Positions 6,987-13,288 of a DNA stretch of 25,888 nucleotides are shown here, one piece after another. The stretch covers positions 1 through 25,888 of IMG/VR virus record IMGVR_UViG_3300032118_000052; one strand, 5' to 3'. Every line of letters begins with the position of its first letter. Position 1 is the first letter of the stretch. The translations under genes were made by a program, and so were the position numbers. Under the pieces are notes generated by a model that saw only the letters and a list, made by a program, of their open reading frames with translations, was not told where the DNA came from and did no database searches. This DNA is from a virus.

Positions 6987-7942
6987 AATCTCAACCCTTT
7001 CGGCTTTTCCTGAATCCGGCACTCCGGCGGGAACTCCGCCGCGTCCTCCGTCACCCGCACCCGACTGCCTGTGGGCGGGACTCTCGGACCTTGCTTCATC
7101 CAGGCCGGCACGCCCGCATCACGGCAGTCCGTGACAATCCCCTGGGCCTCCTCCCACCAGTTCACCGGGTCAATTCCTGTCCACCGGCCCGCCCTGCCGC
7201 CCGCCAGTTTCTCGCACCCCACGACGACCCAGTCGAGCAGCTCATCGAGCGGCACAGCGTCGGTATCCTCGCCGCACTTGGGGCATGGATATGCCTGACC
7301 ATGCTTTGGATCTCCATCATCCTCGCCCCACCAATAGCAGGCGGGACAGACGTTGTAACCCCCCGCGATGAACGGAGTGACAGCATCGGAGACCCGTGAG
7401 ATCAACGGTTCGAGACTCACGCCTCGCATCGCCGCCGGAATCCGCCGCAACGTCTCGATGCGAGAGATGTATTCCGGCCCCTCGACACTGACCATCAGAA
7501 TGACGTGCGGGAAATCGTCGGGCCAGACCGGTATGCGGCGCTGCTGATACCATTCGATGAACTCCGCCATCCGCCCCGGCTCTTTCGTCAGCACCATGAA
7601 CCGATGCTGCCGGCAATTGCACATCACATCGAATGCCCGGGCGATGAACTCGAAGGGAACCCGCTCATCGAACAGGTCGCTCTTGCTGTTGACGAAGACG
7701 AAGGCCGGCTTGCGCCAGTGCAGAGGCCGAGACAGATTGCACACCAGGCAATTGACTTTCGAGGTAAAAAGCCAATCCCCCCCGGTGCATGCCACTTGGT
7801 CCTCGTAACCAGACAACCCTCTGCCCGCCAGCCGGTGGACCGTCCGGCAGGCCCAGCAGTTGTCGCAGCCCGGCGACCGCTTGCGGCAGCCGATGGTCAG
7901 ATCCCACGTCCGATCGCAATACGGAATGCCCGTTTCAGCCAT
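6983..7942 (-). CDS. Phage Gp37/Gp68 (DUF5131) family protein
   Basis: A 319-aa protein starting MAETGIPYCDRTWDLTIGC. The N-terminal Cys pattern C19...SPGC26DNC29WA is the signature of the Gp37/Gp68 family, a predicted TIM-barrel group distantly like radical-SAM enzymes. Its activity is not established as far as I know. Further family-like segments are FVNSKSDLFDERVPFEF, HRFMVLTKEPGRM, VSVEGPEY, RGVSLEPLI, DWVVVGCEKLAGGRAG and GVPAWMKQGP. Between them is a zinc-ribbon-like insert (CPACYWW...CPKCGED, about 218-243). The length is usual for the family. The gene is preceded by the duplicated 55-bp leader and is coupled downstream to the 202-aa gene. Confidence 0.88.
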   Translation of the reverse strand: MAETGIPYCDRTWDLTIGCRKRSPGCDNCWACRTVHRLAGRGLSGYEDQVACTGGDWLFTSKVNCLVCNLSRPLHWRKPAFVFVNSKSDLFDERVPFEFIARAFDVMCNCRQHRFMVLTKEPGRMAEFIEWYQQRRIPVWPDDFPHVILMVSVEGPEYISRIETLRRIPAAMRGVSLEPLISRVSDAVTPFIAGGYNVCPACYWWGEDDGDPKHGQAYPCPKCGEDTDAVPLDELLDWVVVGCEKLAGGRAGRWTGIDPVNWWEEAQGIVTDCRDAGVPAWMKQGPRVPPTGSRVRVTEDAAEFPPECRIQEKPKGLRL

Positions 7943-7993
7943 GACTCAAACCTCAATTTTCGGAACCACGAAGCTCACGAAGAGCACGAAGGG
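7939..7993 (-). repeat. 55-bp leader repeat, copy 2 (start region of the DUF5131 gene)
   Basis: Partner of 6342-6396, differing at one base. Here it follows a gene remnant. Confidence 0.95.
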
Positions 7994-7998
7994 AATTG

Positions 7999-8067
7999 CT
8001 ATCCTCGACTTCGCAATTTGCGCAAGGTTCGCCGGGGCACCGGCACCCGCCGAATGCCGCCGTCCAT
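7999..8067 (-). pseudogene. Tiny ORF or gene remnant
   Basis: The frame ending at 7999 reads back through MDGGIRRVPVPRRTLRKLRSRG to an ILAVREPGYTTPAKG stretch that looks protein-like but has no start codon before an upstream TAA. The only ATG (8065-8067) gives 22 residues and has GAAGGGCG nearby. It is either a decayed gene or a very short basic peptide. Confidence 0.3.
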
Positions 8068-8146
8068 CGTCACGACGCCCTTCGCCGGCGTCGTGTAGCC
8101 CGGCTCCCGGACCGCAAGGATCGATGCCTTCCCGGTTTACGTTCTT

Positions 8147-8641
8147 TCAATACAGCACCGGCTGCAGGTTCGTCGGCTCGGGGACGCGGAATAGAATCGT
8201 CACGACGCGCTTCGCGGGCAGACCGAATCGCGGCCGGTTCGTCGCCTCGAAGTACAAGAGCTGATCGCCCGGCACGAGTTCCGCCGCGCAGCTCCACGTG
8301 TGATCCGCGTTGTTGACATCGACGGTCACATTGCTCAGCGTCCCGCCGGCGTAGACCACGTCGACGTCATAGCCGTTCGGATCGCAGCAGATCGCCCGGG
8401 GCCGGTTCCATTTGCCCGGCCTCAACATCCAGATCGACGGCTCACCGGGCACCGGCGGCAGGAGCGAGCCGCGGACTGCTGCGGGATCGATGGCGTACGG
8501 AACCAGCCGAACGTCATAACCGACCTGCACGCAGTCCGCCCCGCCCGCCGCCAAAACAACCAACTGCCGAGCCATGCCGGAGCCCGCGAGGACCACGGCC
8601 GCCAGGCACGAAACTCGGATCGACGATTTACGATTCACCAT
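8147..8641 (-). CDS. Putative exported phage protein
   Basis: A 164-aa protein. The ATG at 8639-8641 follows AAGGAG with 9-base spacing and is the best start. The first residues (MVNRKSSIRVS) are type A repeat DNA, followed by a hydrophobic stretch CLAAVVLAGSGMA that could serve as a signal peptide. Alternatively the true protein starts at the internal MARQLVVLAAGG. The rest is beta-rich (LVPYAID, SIWMLRPGKW, VDVVYAGGTLSNVTVDV, LLYFEATNRPRF, RVVTILFRVPEPT), with four Cys. No family is recognised. A Cys-containing beta protein near lysis-like genes could act at the envelope, but that is a guess. Confidence 0.65.
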   Translation of the reverse strand: MVNRKSSIRVSCLAAVVLAGSGMARQLVVLAAGGADCVQVGYDVRLVPYAIDPAAVRGSLLPPVPGEPSIWMLRPGKWNRPRAICCDPNGYDVDVVYAGGTLSNVTVDVNNADHTWSCAAELVPGDQLLYFEATNRPRFGLPAKRVVTILFRVPEPTNLQPVLY

Positions 8642-8650
8642 TTTCGATTT
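8618..8650. repeat. Type A repeat carrying a stop and coding for a start region
   Basis: It supplies the TAA of the 37-aa ORF (8628-8630) and the N-terminal codons of the 164-aa protein. Confidence 0.75.
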
Positions 8651-8741
8651 CTCCTTCCTCCACAGCATCCGGCCCGATGGCCTTCTTAGTCGCCGCCAAC
8701 ATTCTGCGTAGGTACTTTGTTGATAGTTCTGTGATCAGCAT
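8628..8741 (-). CDS. Small ORF, 37 aa
   Basis: MLITELSTKYLRRMLAATKK followed by a polar acidic tail. The ATG is at 8739-8741 with AGGA about 9 bases upstream, just after the stop of the 82-aa gene. The end overlaps the next gene by 14 bases. The Shine-Dalgarno of that next gene is inside this ORF, so coupled translation is likely. It is predicted to be an amphipathic helix with a tail, of unknown role. Confidence 0.55.
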   Translation of the reverse strand: MLITELSTKYLRRMLAATKKAIGPDAVEEGEIENGES

Positions 8742-8745
8742 GGTT

Positions 8746-8994
8746 TCAATCCTCGATCAAACTTTCCATCCGGTTGGCGAGTTTGCTCACGGATAGGGCC
8801 AACAGATCCAGGGCCTCGCGTCTGTATGCCTCGGCCGTCGAACCATCACTACTCAGCCCCGCCGCGGTCAGCGATGCGATCGCGGCCTCAGCCAGTCGCC
8901 GGGCCTCGAACTTCTCCCTGTGAATCTTCTTCGTCAGGCAGCCTGCCGCGAATTCGGCCACAGGCAGGGCCTTCAATCTCTTTTTCGTTGTCAT
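8746..8994 (-). CDS. Hypothetical protein, 82 aa
   Basis: A helical, charged protein (MTTKKRLKALPVAEFAAG, then REKFEARRLAEAAIASLTAAG, YRREALDLLALSVSKLANRMESLIED). No Cys cluster or membrane segment is visible. Heptad-like spacing in the last 35 residues suggests a helical bundle or dimer. The ribosome site is weak (GAGAAATGACCT). It lies between the TM/coiled-coil gene and two envelope-type ORFs. The family is not recognised. Confidence 0.7.
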   Translation of the reverse strand: MTTKKRLKALPVAEFAAGCLTKKIHREKFEARRLAEAAIASLTAAGLSSDGSTAEAYRREALDLLALSVSKLANRMESLIED

Positions 8995-9003
8995 AGGTCA
9001 TTT

Positions 9004-9035
9004 CTCTTCGTGTCTTTCATGCTCTTCGTGGTTTT
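9004..9035. repeat. Type B 9-bp-period repeat
   Basis: It fills the gap upstream of the 82-aa gene. Read leftward it would give NHEEHERHEE. Confidence 0.8.
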
Positions 9036-9040
9036 GCCAT

Positions 9041-9334
9041 TCATTTGATACGGTCCCGCTCGGCCCGGGCCGCCTCAACGGACAATTGCTGATCGCGCAG
9101 GGCGGCAGTGAGCTGATCGATGACCGCCCGCGTTCCAGGGCACTCGGGCATCCCCTTCGCGGTTTCCAATTTCCGCCGTAGAGCGGTGTCTTTATCGAGC
9201 TGCCTCGCGTACTCCTGATTGGCCGCCTCACGATGGATCCGCAGACTGCCCCGGCGTTCAACTGTCAGAAAGATCAACGCCACAATCGCCCCTCCCCAGA
9301 TAATCGCAAGACCCATTGCCACGATAGTGCTCAT
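9041..9334 (-). CDS. Membrane-anchored coiled-coil protein (i-spanin-like candidate)
   Basis: A 97-aa protein with AAAGGAG 8 bases before the ATG. Residues 3-24 (TIVAMGLAIIWGGAIVALIFLTV) form one transmembrane helix, followed by a long charged helix to the end (REAANQEYARQLDKDTALRRKLETAK... LRDQQLSVEAARAERDRIK). This is the architecture of Rz-type inner-membrane spanins, which help disrupt the outer membrane in lysis. The neighbouring 231-aa gene encodes a lipoprotein. No separate Rz1-like small lipoprotein is nested here, and no endolysin is visible, so the lysis role is an inference. Confidence 0.6.
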   Translation of the reverse strand: MSTIVAMGLAIIWGGAIVALIFLTVERRGSLRIHREAANQEYARQLDKDTALRRKLETAKGMPECPGTRAVIDQLTAALRDQQLSVEAARAERDRIK

Positions 9335-9376
9335 CCACGACTCCTTTCGACCGACGTTCCGATCCGTTCGCTCACA

Positions 9377-10072
9377 TCACGCCGCCGGGGTTTTCGCCCG
9401 TTGGACCGCCTCGGCTGCGCCCGTGCCACTCTTGATCTGGCTATAGGCCAGGTCCTTTTTCGCCGCTGCCGCATCCGTCACGAGCGTCTTGTTGGCCAGC
9501 AGGGCATCGACGCTGTCCACGATTCCCCGTATCGATGCCTCCTCCGTCGCCTGGTCCGCCTTCGCCTTGCGGCCGCGCACGATGGCGCCGCCGATGGCCC
9601 CGCCGAACGTAGTCACCAGACCGCCGAGCAGCGCCGCGTAGACGTTCCATGGGGCGGGCAGCGATGCACCGAAGGCGCTGATGCCCTTGCCGTACAGTTC
9701 CGCCTCGATCTTCGGGTCGATGCCGCCCGTGGCGACGGCCTGGTCGAGCGCTGTGCGATACGTGGCCAGCTTCTGGTCGAACAGCGCCTTGATCGGCTTC
9801 GCCGCTATCAGCTTCGCCTGGAGCGCAGCGTTCTCCTCTCGCAACCGCGTCATGACCTCACCCGTCGCGTTCGGATCGCCGAGCAGTTTCGCATTGGCCG
9901 CCAGCAATACCTCGATCTGCACAACCTTCGCATCCAGGGCCACCGATTGCTGCTCGATTAGCGAGATCGCCGACTGCAAGGCGGTGACCCGCTGCGTGCC
10001 GTCCATCCCACATCCGCCCACCGGCAATACCGCCATCAGAAACACCACCAGTCCAAACGTCCGAGCCTTCAT
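9377..10072 (-). CDS. Lipoprotein with coiled coil and glycine-rich membrane segment
   Basis: A 231-aa protein with GAAGGG before the ATG. The N-terminus is a lipoprotein signal (MKARTFGLVVFLMAVLPVGGC) with Cys21 as lipidation site. Residues about 30-125 are Ala/Leu/Glu-rich coiled coil. Residues about 135-160 (PAPWNVYAALLGGLVTTFGGAIGGAIV) form a glycine-rich membrane helix followed by RGRKAKAD. Phage proteins with this PWN...G-rich helix and basic tail are often found near lysis genes. It may work with the downstream TM/coiled-coil protein at the envelope. An exact family is not recognised. Confidence 0.65.
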   Translation of the reverse strand: MKARTFGLVVFLMAVLPVGGCGMDGTQRVTALQSAISLIEQQSVALDAKVVQIEVLLAANAKLLGDPNATGEVMTRLREENAALQAKLIAAKPIKALFDQKLATYRTALDQAVATGGIDPKIEAELYGKGISAFGASLPAPWNVYAALLGGLVTTFGGAIGGAIVRGRKAKADQATEEASIRGIVDSVDALLANKTLVTDAAAAKKDLAYSQIKSGTGAAEAVQRAKTPAA

Positions 10073-10095
10073 TTGAGATTCCCTTCAAAGAATTA

Positions 10096-10120
10096 GGATT
10101 TATGATTTACGATTTACGAC
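10096..10120. repeat. Type A repeat containing the stop of the adenine methylase gene
   Basis: The methylase ends ...RGQS followed by TAA. The CAGTCGTAAATCGTAAATC there is repeat sequence. Confidence 0.75.
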
Positions 10121-11001
10121 TGACCCCGCTCAATCGTCGCGAAGTCTTCAAACAAACCCATCCCGTCCACCTGCTGGTTCACCAGCAGAACCTCCACGGC
10201 ACGTTGCCGATAACTCCCGCGCTTCCCGATTTGCGTGAGGGATTTCGTGACTTCGATTTTCCGTTTCGTCCAATCCGGATACAGATCATCGAGGGCCGGG
10301 TGGTCGTAGTACGAGAGAACGATCCTCGCCCGCTTGAATCGATGCAGGATTTGGGCGAGGCGTATGTGATCGATGGGTAGAAAATCGTGCTCGTAGCCGA
10401 CATTGTTCTCGATGTACACGGGGTCGCAATAGATAACGACGTTCGGGGCATCCTCGATCTTGGGAATGAGTTCGAACGCATCCATATTCAGGATCGTGAC
10501 ATTCCGCAACCTGCGCCGCCAGGCGGGAATGGATTCGACGGCGAACGCGAACCGCTTGGCCTGATAGCCGCCATTATTCGTATATCGGATCGACATCTTG
10601 CTGCCGCCCCTCGTCGTTCCGGCCACGCCGCCCCACGATTGCCACGCCTTTACGAAATAACAATAGGCGCGCTCCAACGGATCGGTCTCATTTTCGAGTT
10701 GCTCCAGGACCTCGCGATGAAAGTCCTGACTGAAAAGAGTCCGGCGGAGACGGCGATACAGCTTCGGACCAAGAATCGGGTCCTGTATGATGTGAGCCAT
10801 GTTGATGAGATCACGGTGCAGATCGTTGATAACCTCGATGCGAGACGGTTCCTTCGCCAGCAGGATCGCCGCACCGCCGGCGAACGGCTCCCAATAGGCG
10901 TTATGCCGCCCCAACAAAGCCACAATCGCCGAAGCCAGGTTCCGTTTCGCCCCAGCCCACGGCGCCAGTGCCCAAATCTTCATGTTCGGCAAATCCGTCA
11001 C
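10114..11001 (-). CDS. D12-class N6-adenine DNA methyltransferase (Dam-like)
   Basis: A 295-aa protein. The GTG at 10999-11001 overlaps the preceding stop (GTGA) and has AAAGG in front, whereas an ATG at 10983 lacks a ribosome site. The SAM-binding motif I is EPFAGGAAILLAK (38-50), followed by the usual IEVINDLHRDLINM. The catalytic motif IV, normally DPPY, reads DPVY (193-196). The remaining D12 features are present: AYCYFVKAWQSWGG, FAFAVESIPAWRRRL, ARIVLSYYDHP and the C-terminal EVLLVNQQ. The enzyme would methylate adenine N6, commonly in GATC-like sites. The V in motif IV leaves activity uncertain. No restriction partner is seen. Confidence 0.9.
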   Translation of the reverse strand: MTDLPNMKIWALAPWAGAKRNLASAIVALLGRHNAYWEPFAGGAAILLAKEPSRIEVINDLHRDLINMAHIIQDPILGPKLYRRLRRTLFSQDFHREVLEQLENETDPLERAYCYFVKAWQSWGGVAGTTRGGSKMSIRYTNNGGYQAKRFAFAVESIPAWRRRLRNVTILNMDAFELIPKIEDAPNVVIYCDPVYIENNVGYEHDFLPIDHIRLAQILHRFKRARIVLSYYDHPALDDLYPDWTKRKIEVTKSLTQIGKRGSYRQRAVEVLLVNQQVDGMGLFEDFATIERGQS

Positions 11002-11426
11002 TTCGTGCCTTTCGTGCTCTTCGTGGTTTCAACCTTTTTGATCCAGTCCAGCTCTTCATTCATCGCCCGGATCTTCTGGACCTGCTCGACCGTCATCGGG
11101 CCCCGGGCGTCGTACAGAATGATCCGGGCGATGCCGAACCCCGCCATCAACTCCTGCAACGTTCGGATTGCCTTGGCCCGGCCGGCTGCGCCTTTGCCCG
11201 CGATGATCTGGCGGACGTCGACGCCCTGGTCCGTCAGTCCGCTCTCGTACTCGCAGCGGTACGTGAGCTCCCAAACCGCGATATTCTCCGGATCGCACGG
11301 CTCGCCGACGAGCTGCATCAGCCGGATGCCGTCGTATTCCTCGGGCCGCTCGATGACCTCCGGCAGGCTGACGAGCAATCGACCCGGCTGGCGGCGAGGT
11401 CGGGCGTAATGTTTTTTGATGGCCAT
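10998..11426 (-). CDS. Hypothetical protein with repeat-derived C-terminus
   Basis: A 142-aa protein (MAIKKHYARPRRQPGRLLVS). The ribosome site is poor, and another ATG seven bases upstream is in a different frame. The N-terminus is basic and the middle mixed alpha/beta (EEYDGIRLMQLVGEPCDPENIAVWELTYRCEYESGL, then a helix ending AGFGIARIILYDARGPMTVEQVQKIRAMNEELDWIKK). The last twelve residues (VETTKSTKGTK) are read from a type B repeat. The stop is coupled to the methylase start by a GTGA overlap, so the two are likely co-translated. The family is not recognised. Confidence 0.7.
   Translation of the reverse strand: MAIKKHYARPRRQPGRLLVSLPEVIERPEEYDGIRLMQLVGEPCDPENIAVWELTYRCEYESGLTDQGVDVRQIIAGKGAAGRAKAIRTLQELMAGFGIARIILYDARGPMTVEQVQKIRAMNEELDWIKKVETTKSTKGTK
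11000..11030. repeat. Type B repeat coding for a protein C-terminus
   Basis: It gives ETTKSTKGTK, and it also supplies the AAAGG and GTG used by the adenine methylase. Confidence 0.8.
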
Positions 11427-11450
11427 TTGTCATTTGCGATTTACGGTTTT
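11424..11450. repeat. Type A repeat
   Basis: It lies directly upstream of the 142-aa gene start. Confidence 0.65.
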
Positions 11451-11451
11451 T

Positions 11452-11543
11452 GAAACCACGAAGGACACGAAGCTCACGAAGGAAAACCCAAAATGGCTTT
11501 CTCGTTTTTCCTTTCTTCGTGTCTTTCGTGCTCTTCGTGGTTC
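11452..11543. repeat. Head-to-head pair of type B repeats (inverted repeat)
   Basis: A reverse-oriented copy (11452-11486) faces a forward copy (11506-11543) around a 19-base spacer. The arms are imperfect but long enough to fold into a hairpin of about 30 bp in the gap after the 366-aa gene. It may act as a terminator or processing site. Confidence 0.75.
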
Positions 11544-11551
11544 ACACATAT

Positions 11552-12652
11552 CTAAACGGTCCCGGCCGCATCGATCAGCTTGTCGAGCTCGGCGTCGATC
11601 TCTTCGCGCATCTGGCCGCGTCGCGCCTGGATGCCCCGCTGGTGGTCTGCCGTCCCGGTGATCGTCAATTCATCGAGCCACGTATCGACCCGATGCCGGA
11701 GGTCCGCCAGGCAGGCGTGCCGGCTGGGATAGCTCTCCATGATCGCTTTGCCCTGGGCGTAATTGCCCATCTGCACTTGATATTCCAGCCGCCGCAGCCC
11801 GTCCTTACTTATGACCATCGCGTTCAGCCGCGCCTGCTTCATGCCCTTGCACTTGATCTCAATCCGCTCGGCGGTCTCCTCTGCGCCCCCGGTCGGGACA
11901 TCCTCAGCGAAACTTTCCGGCTTCGTTGCTGCGGGTGATTTATCCGCGCACGGTTTGCAGAGGTCCGGCTCGGCCCAATCGCAGGCATTCGGGCTGCATA
12001 GCCGCTGATCTTTGCAGTCTTCGCAGGTCTCGTTGTTCGTTCCGCAAACTCGGCAGGTCCGACCCCGCTTCACATCGTTCGTGCTCTTCGTGGTTCCATC
12101 CTCCAGTCCCTGGAGCAGCGGACGATTGGCGTCCTCGATCCCGGCCTTGGCCAAGTCCGAGAGGTCATCCTGCCAACCGTATTTTTTGACGACGGACCGG
12201 AAGTCCTCGATGTTGTGTTTCCGGATCCGGCAGACGGGGCGGTTCTGATCATTGAATTTCGGCTGGCCGCCGACGTCCGTGACGATCTGAGCGTGTTCCA
12301 ACTCATGGTACATCAGACGTTCGTGATCCGTTTTTTTCAGGCCGATCCAGGCTCCCCGATTGAGGACGACGATGAAATCGTAGCCATCGAGGCTGCGGTC
12401 GAGATCGCTTCGCTTGCGGCATTTGCCGAGCGATAACCGGCCGTCGGCATCGGCCCGGATGCCATCCTGCCAGGCGATCCCGATCCGGGCGGGCTTCAGA
12501 TCCGCCCGCTCCACCGCGATGATCCGCTCCATGATCTCATACGGCGAGATAACCTTGCCCGCATTCATTCGTTCGGCCAGTTTGATTTTGACGACTTTTC
12601 GCTTCGGCGGTTTGCCGCCGTCGCTCTTTCTCGGTCTGCCCCGTTTCGCCAT
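11552..12652 (-). CDS. Putative phage metallopeptidase with Cys-rich domain
   Basis: A 366-aa protein with GGGGAGG nine bases before the ATG. An AT-hook-like start (AKRGRPRK) leads into a basic segment. The HELEH motif (116-120) after YDFIVVLNRGAW and before HNIEDFRSVVKKYGW matches the putative phage metallopeptidase family, whose HExxH binds zinc. A metal-binding block follows with eight Cys (200, 203, 210, 213, 219, 224, 232, 235). The C-terminal third is helical (QARLNAMVISKDGLRRLEYQVQ). Residues 187-193 (TTKSTND) come from a type B repeat inside the gene. The domain may act on DNA-bound proteins, but the substrate is unknown. Confidence 0.75.
   Translation of the reverse strand: MAKRGRPRKSDGGKPPKRKVVKIKLAERMNAGKVISPYEIMERIIAVERADLKPARIGIAWQDGIRADADGRLSLGKCRKRSDLDRSLDGYDFIVVLNRGAWIGLKKTDHERLMYHELEHAQIVTDVGGQPKFNDQNRPVCRIRKHNIEDFRSVVKKYGWQDDLSDLAKAGIEDANRPLLQGLEDGTTKSTNDVKRGRTCRVCGTNNETCEDCKDQRLCSPNACDWAEPDLCKPCADKSPAATKPESFAEDVPTGGAEETAERIEIKCKGMKQARLNAMVISKDGLRRLEYQVQMGNYAQGKAIMESYPSRHACLADLRHRVDTWLDELTITGTADHQRGIQARRGQMREEIDAELDKLIDAAGTV
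12069..12097. repeat. Type B repeat inside the metallopeptidase gene
   Basis: It is read in a different frame from the usual NHEEHE form, giving GTTKSTND just before the Cys cluster. Confidence 0.8.
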
Positions 12653-12655
12653 CTG

Positions 12656-12781
12656 TCACCTCCCCGCCCGCACGCCGCAGCGCCGCCAGTCCTCACAGCT
12701 CGGGCAGACCATTGCCGCCAGACCTGCGCAGACCGCGACCGCGGCCGTCCTTAGCGTGTGAAAAATCTTCCTTGCCATCAT
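12656..12781 (-). CDS. Small exported or membrane protein, 41 aa
   Basis: MMARKIFHTLRTAAVAVCAG leads into LAAMVCPSCEDWRRCGVRAGR. AAAAGGACCC precedes ATGATG (12781 or 12778). A basic N-terminus, a hydrophobic core and Cys residues at the end of the core are compatible with a signal peptide or very short lipoprotein. It lies three bases before the metallopeptidase gene and carries that gene's Shine-Dalgarno in its last codons, which argues that it is a real translated unit. The function is unknown. Confidence 0.6.
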   Translation of the reverse strand: MMARKIFHTLRTAAVAVCAGLAAMVCPSCEDWRRCGVRAGR

Positions 12782-12792
12782 GGGTCCTTTTA

Positions 12793-12989
12793 GAATTGAT
12801 GATTTGTGATTTGCGATTGATGATCGTAAAGCTGGCGGGCCGCATCGATGCCTCGCGTGACTGGTCTTCGCCACGCTATACCGTATGCTGCTGATGCGGC
12901 ACAGCCACGGGCCCGGAGTCCATCGCCGCCAGCGAAACTTCAAAACGCGGCGATCAACCGGTCGCCGCGTTCGGAGGAGGGTGATGAAA
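12793..12989. repeat. Structured tandem unit B
   Basis: It opens with type A DNA, then CTGGCGGGCCG at 12832, CGCCGCCAGCGA at 12924-12935, a 10-bp-stem hairpin and GTGATG at 12981. CTGGCGG can pair with CCGCCAG across the unit. The spacing of 92 bases between the two arms equals that of unit A. Confidence 0.65.
12944..12971 (-). terminator. Probable leftward terminator hairpin
   Basis: The 10-bp perfect stem AACGCGGCGA/TCGCCGCGTT has an 8-base loop. On the minus strand it is followed by TTTTG. It lies downstream of the integrase gene. Confidence 0.6.
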
Positions 12990-12990
12990 A

Positions 12991-13176
12991 CATTGATGAT
13001 TTACGATTGATGATCGATGATTGAAATAGACTGGCGGGCCGGATTCCCCACCCGGCTCCAATTTCGATTGAGCGGTTTTTCGCCGCTCGCTCCGCCCCCT
13101 CGACCCAGCGCTCGAAACGCGCCGCCGCCAGCGATGATGCCGGCCCGGCCTTCCGAGGAAGCCGGGCGTGATGAAG
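12991..13176. repeat. Structured tandem unit A
   Basis: It has the same order as unit B: type A DNA, CTGGCGGGCCG at 13031, CGCCGCCAGCGA at 13123-13134, a hairpin and GTGATG at 13168. The interior sequence differs but holds its own hairpin (GAGCGG/CCGCTC, 13070-13088). Confidence 0.65.
13143..13167. other. Hairpin in unit A
   Basis: GCCCGGC pairs with GCCGGGC, with further TTCC/GGAA pairing inside. It holds the place of the 12944-12971 hairpin in unit B but has a different sequence. Confidence 0.65.
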
Positions 13177-13202
13177 GAGGCTTGCAGCTACTCCTTCGGT
13201 AT

Positions 13203-13243
13203 GACCAATGGATTTTCGCAAGTGACCAGGGGATCAGACCAAT
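13203..13243. promoter_or_regulatory. GACCA repeats beside the attachment core
   Basis: GACCAAT at 13203 and 13237 and GACCA at 13224 lie within 45 bases of the core. They are candidate integrase arm-type sites. A 7-bp inverted repeat (GAAGGAG/CTCCTTC, 13173-13197) flanks them. Confidence 0.35.
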
Positions 13244-13246
13244 TTC

Positions 13247-13288
13247 CTCATAATCCCTTGGTTGTAGGTTCGAATCCTACCGGGCCCA
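13247..13288 (+). other. attP: Attachment core: 3' half of tRNA-Met(CAU)
   Basis: The plus strand reads as an anticodon loop CTCATAA (13247-13253, anticodon CAT), the 3' anticodon stem TCCCT, a variable loop, a T-arm GTAGG-TTCGAAT-CCTAC (13264-13280), the acceptor strand CGGGCCC and discriminator A (13288). The bases to the left cannot form the matching anticodon stem, so only the 3' half of the tRNA is present. This is the usual identity block of a tRNA-targeting phage. It overlaps the integrase 3' end, and phage genes lie on both sides. Confidence 0.85.

Larger units (their letters stand above)
12782..13247. other. Gene-free attachment-proximal region
   Basis: No credible gene is seen. A 93-codon frame on the minus strand starts at TTG and runs through hairpins and repeat DNA. 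The stretch holds two related structured units (12793-12989 and 12991-13176), several strong hairpins and short GACCA repeats next to the tRNA-derived core. Confidence 0.7.

Noticed and set aside
12940-13221. 93-codon minus-strand frame left of the attachment core
   Set aside because: It starts with TTG without a ribosome site and crosses hairpins and repeat DNA. The parallel unit has a stop in the same frame.
13247-13288. A functional tRNA-Met gene
   Set aside because: Only the 3' half is present. The bases left of the anticodon loop do not pair with TCCCT, so it is an attachment core and not a gene.
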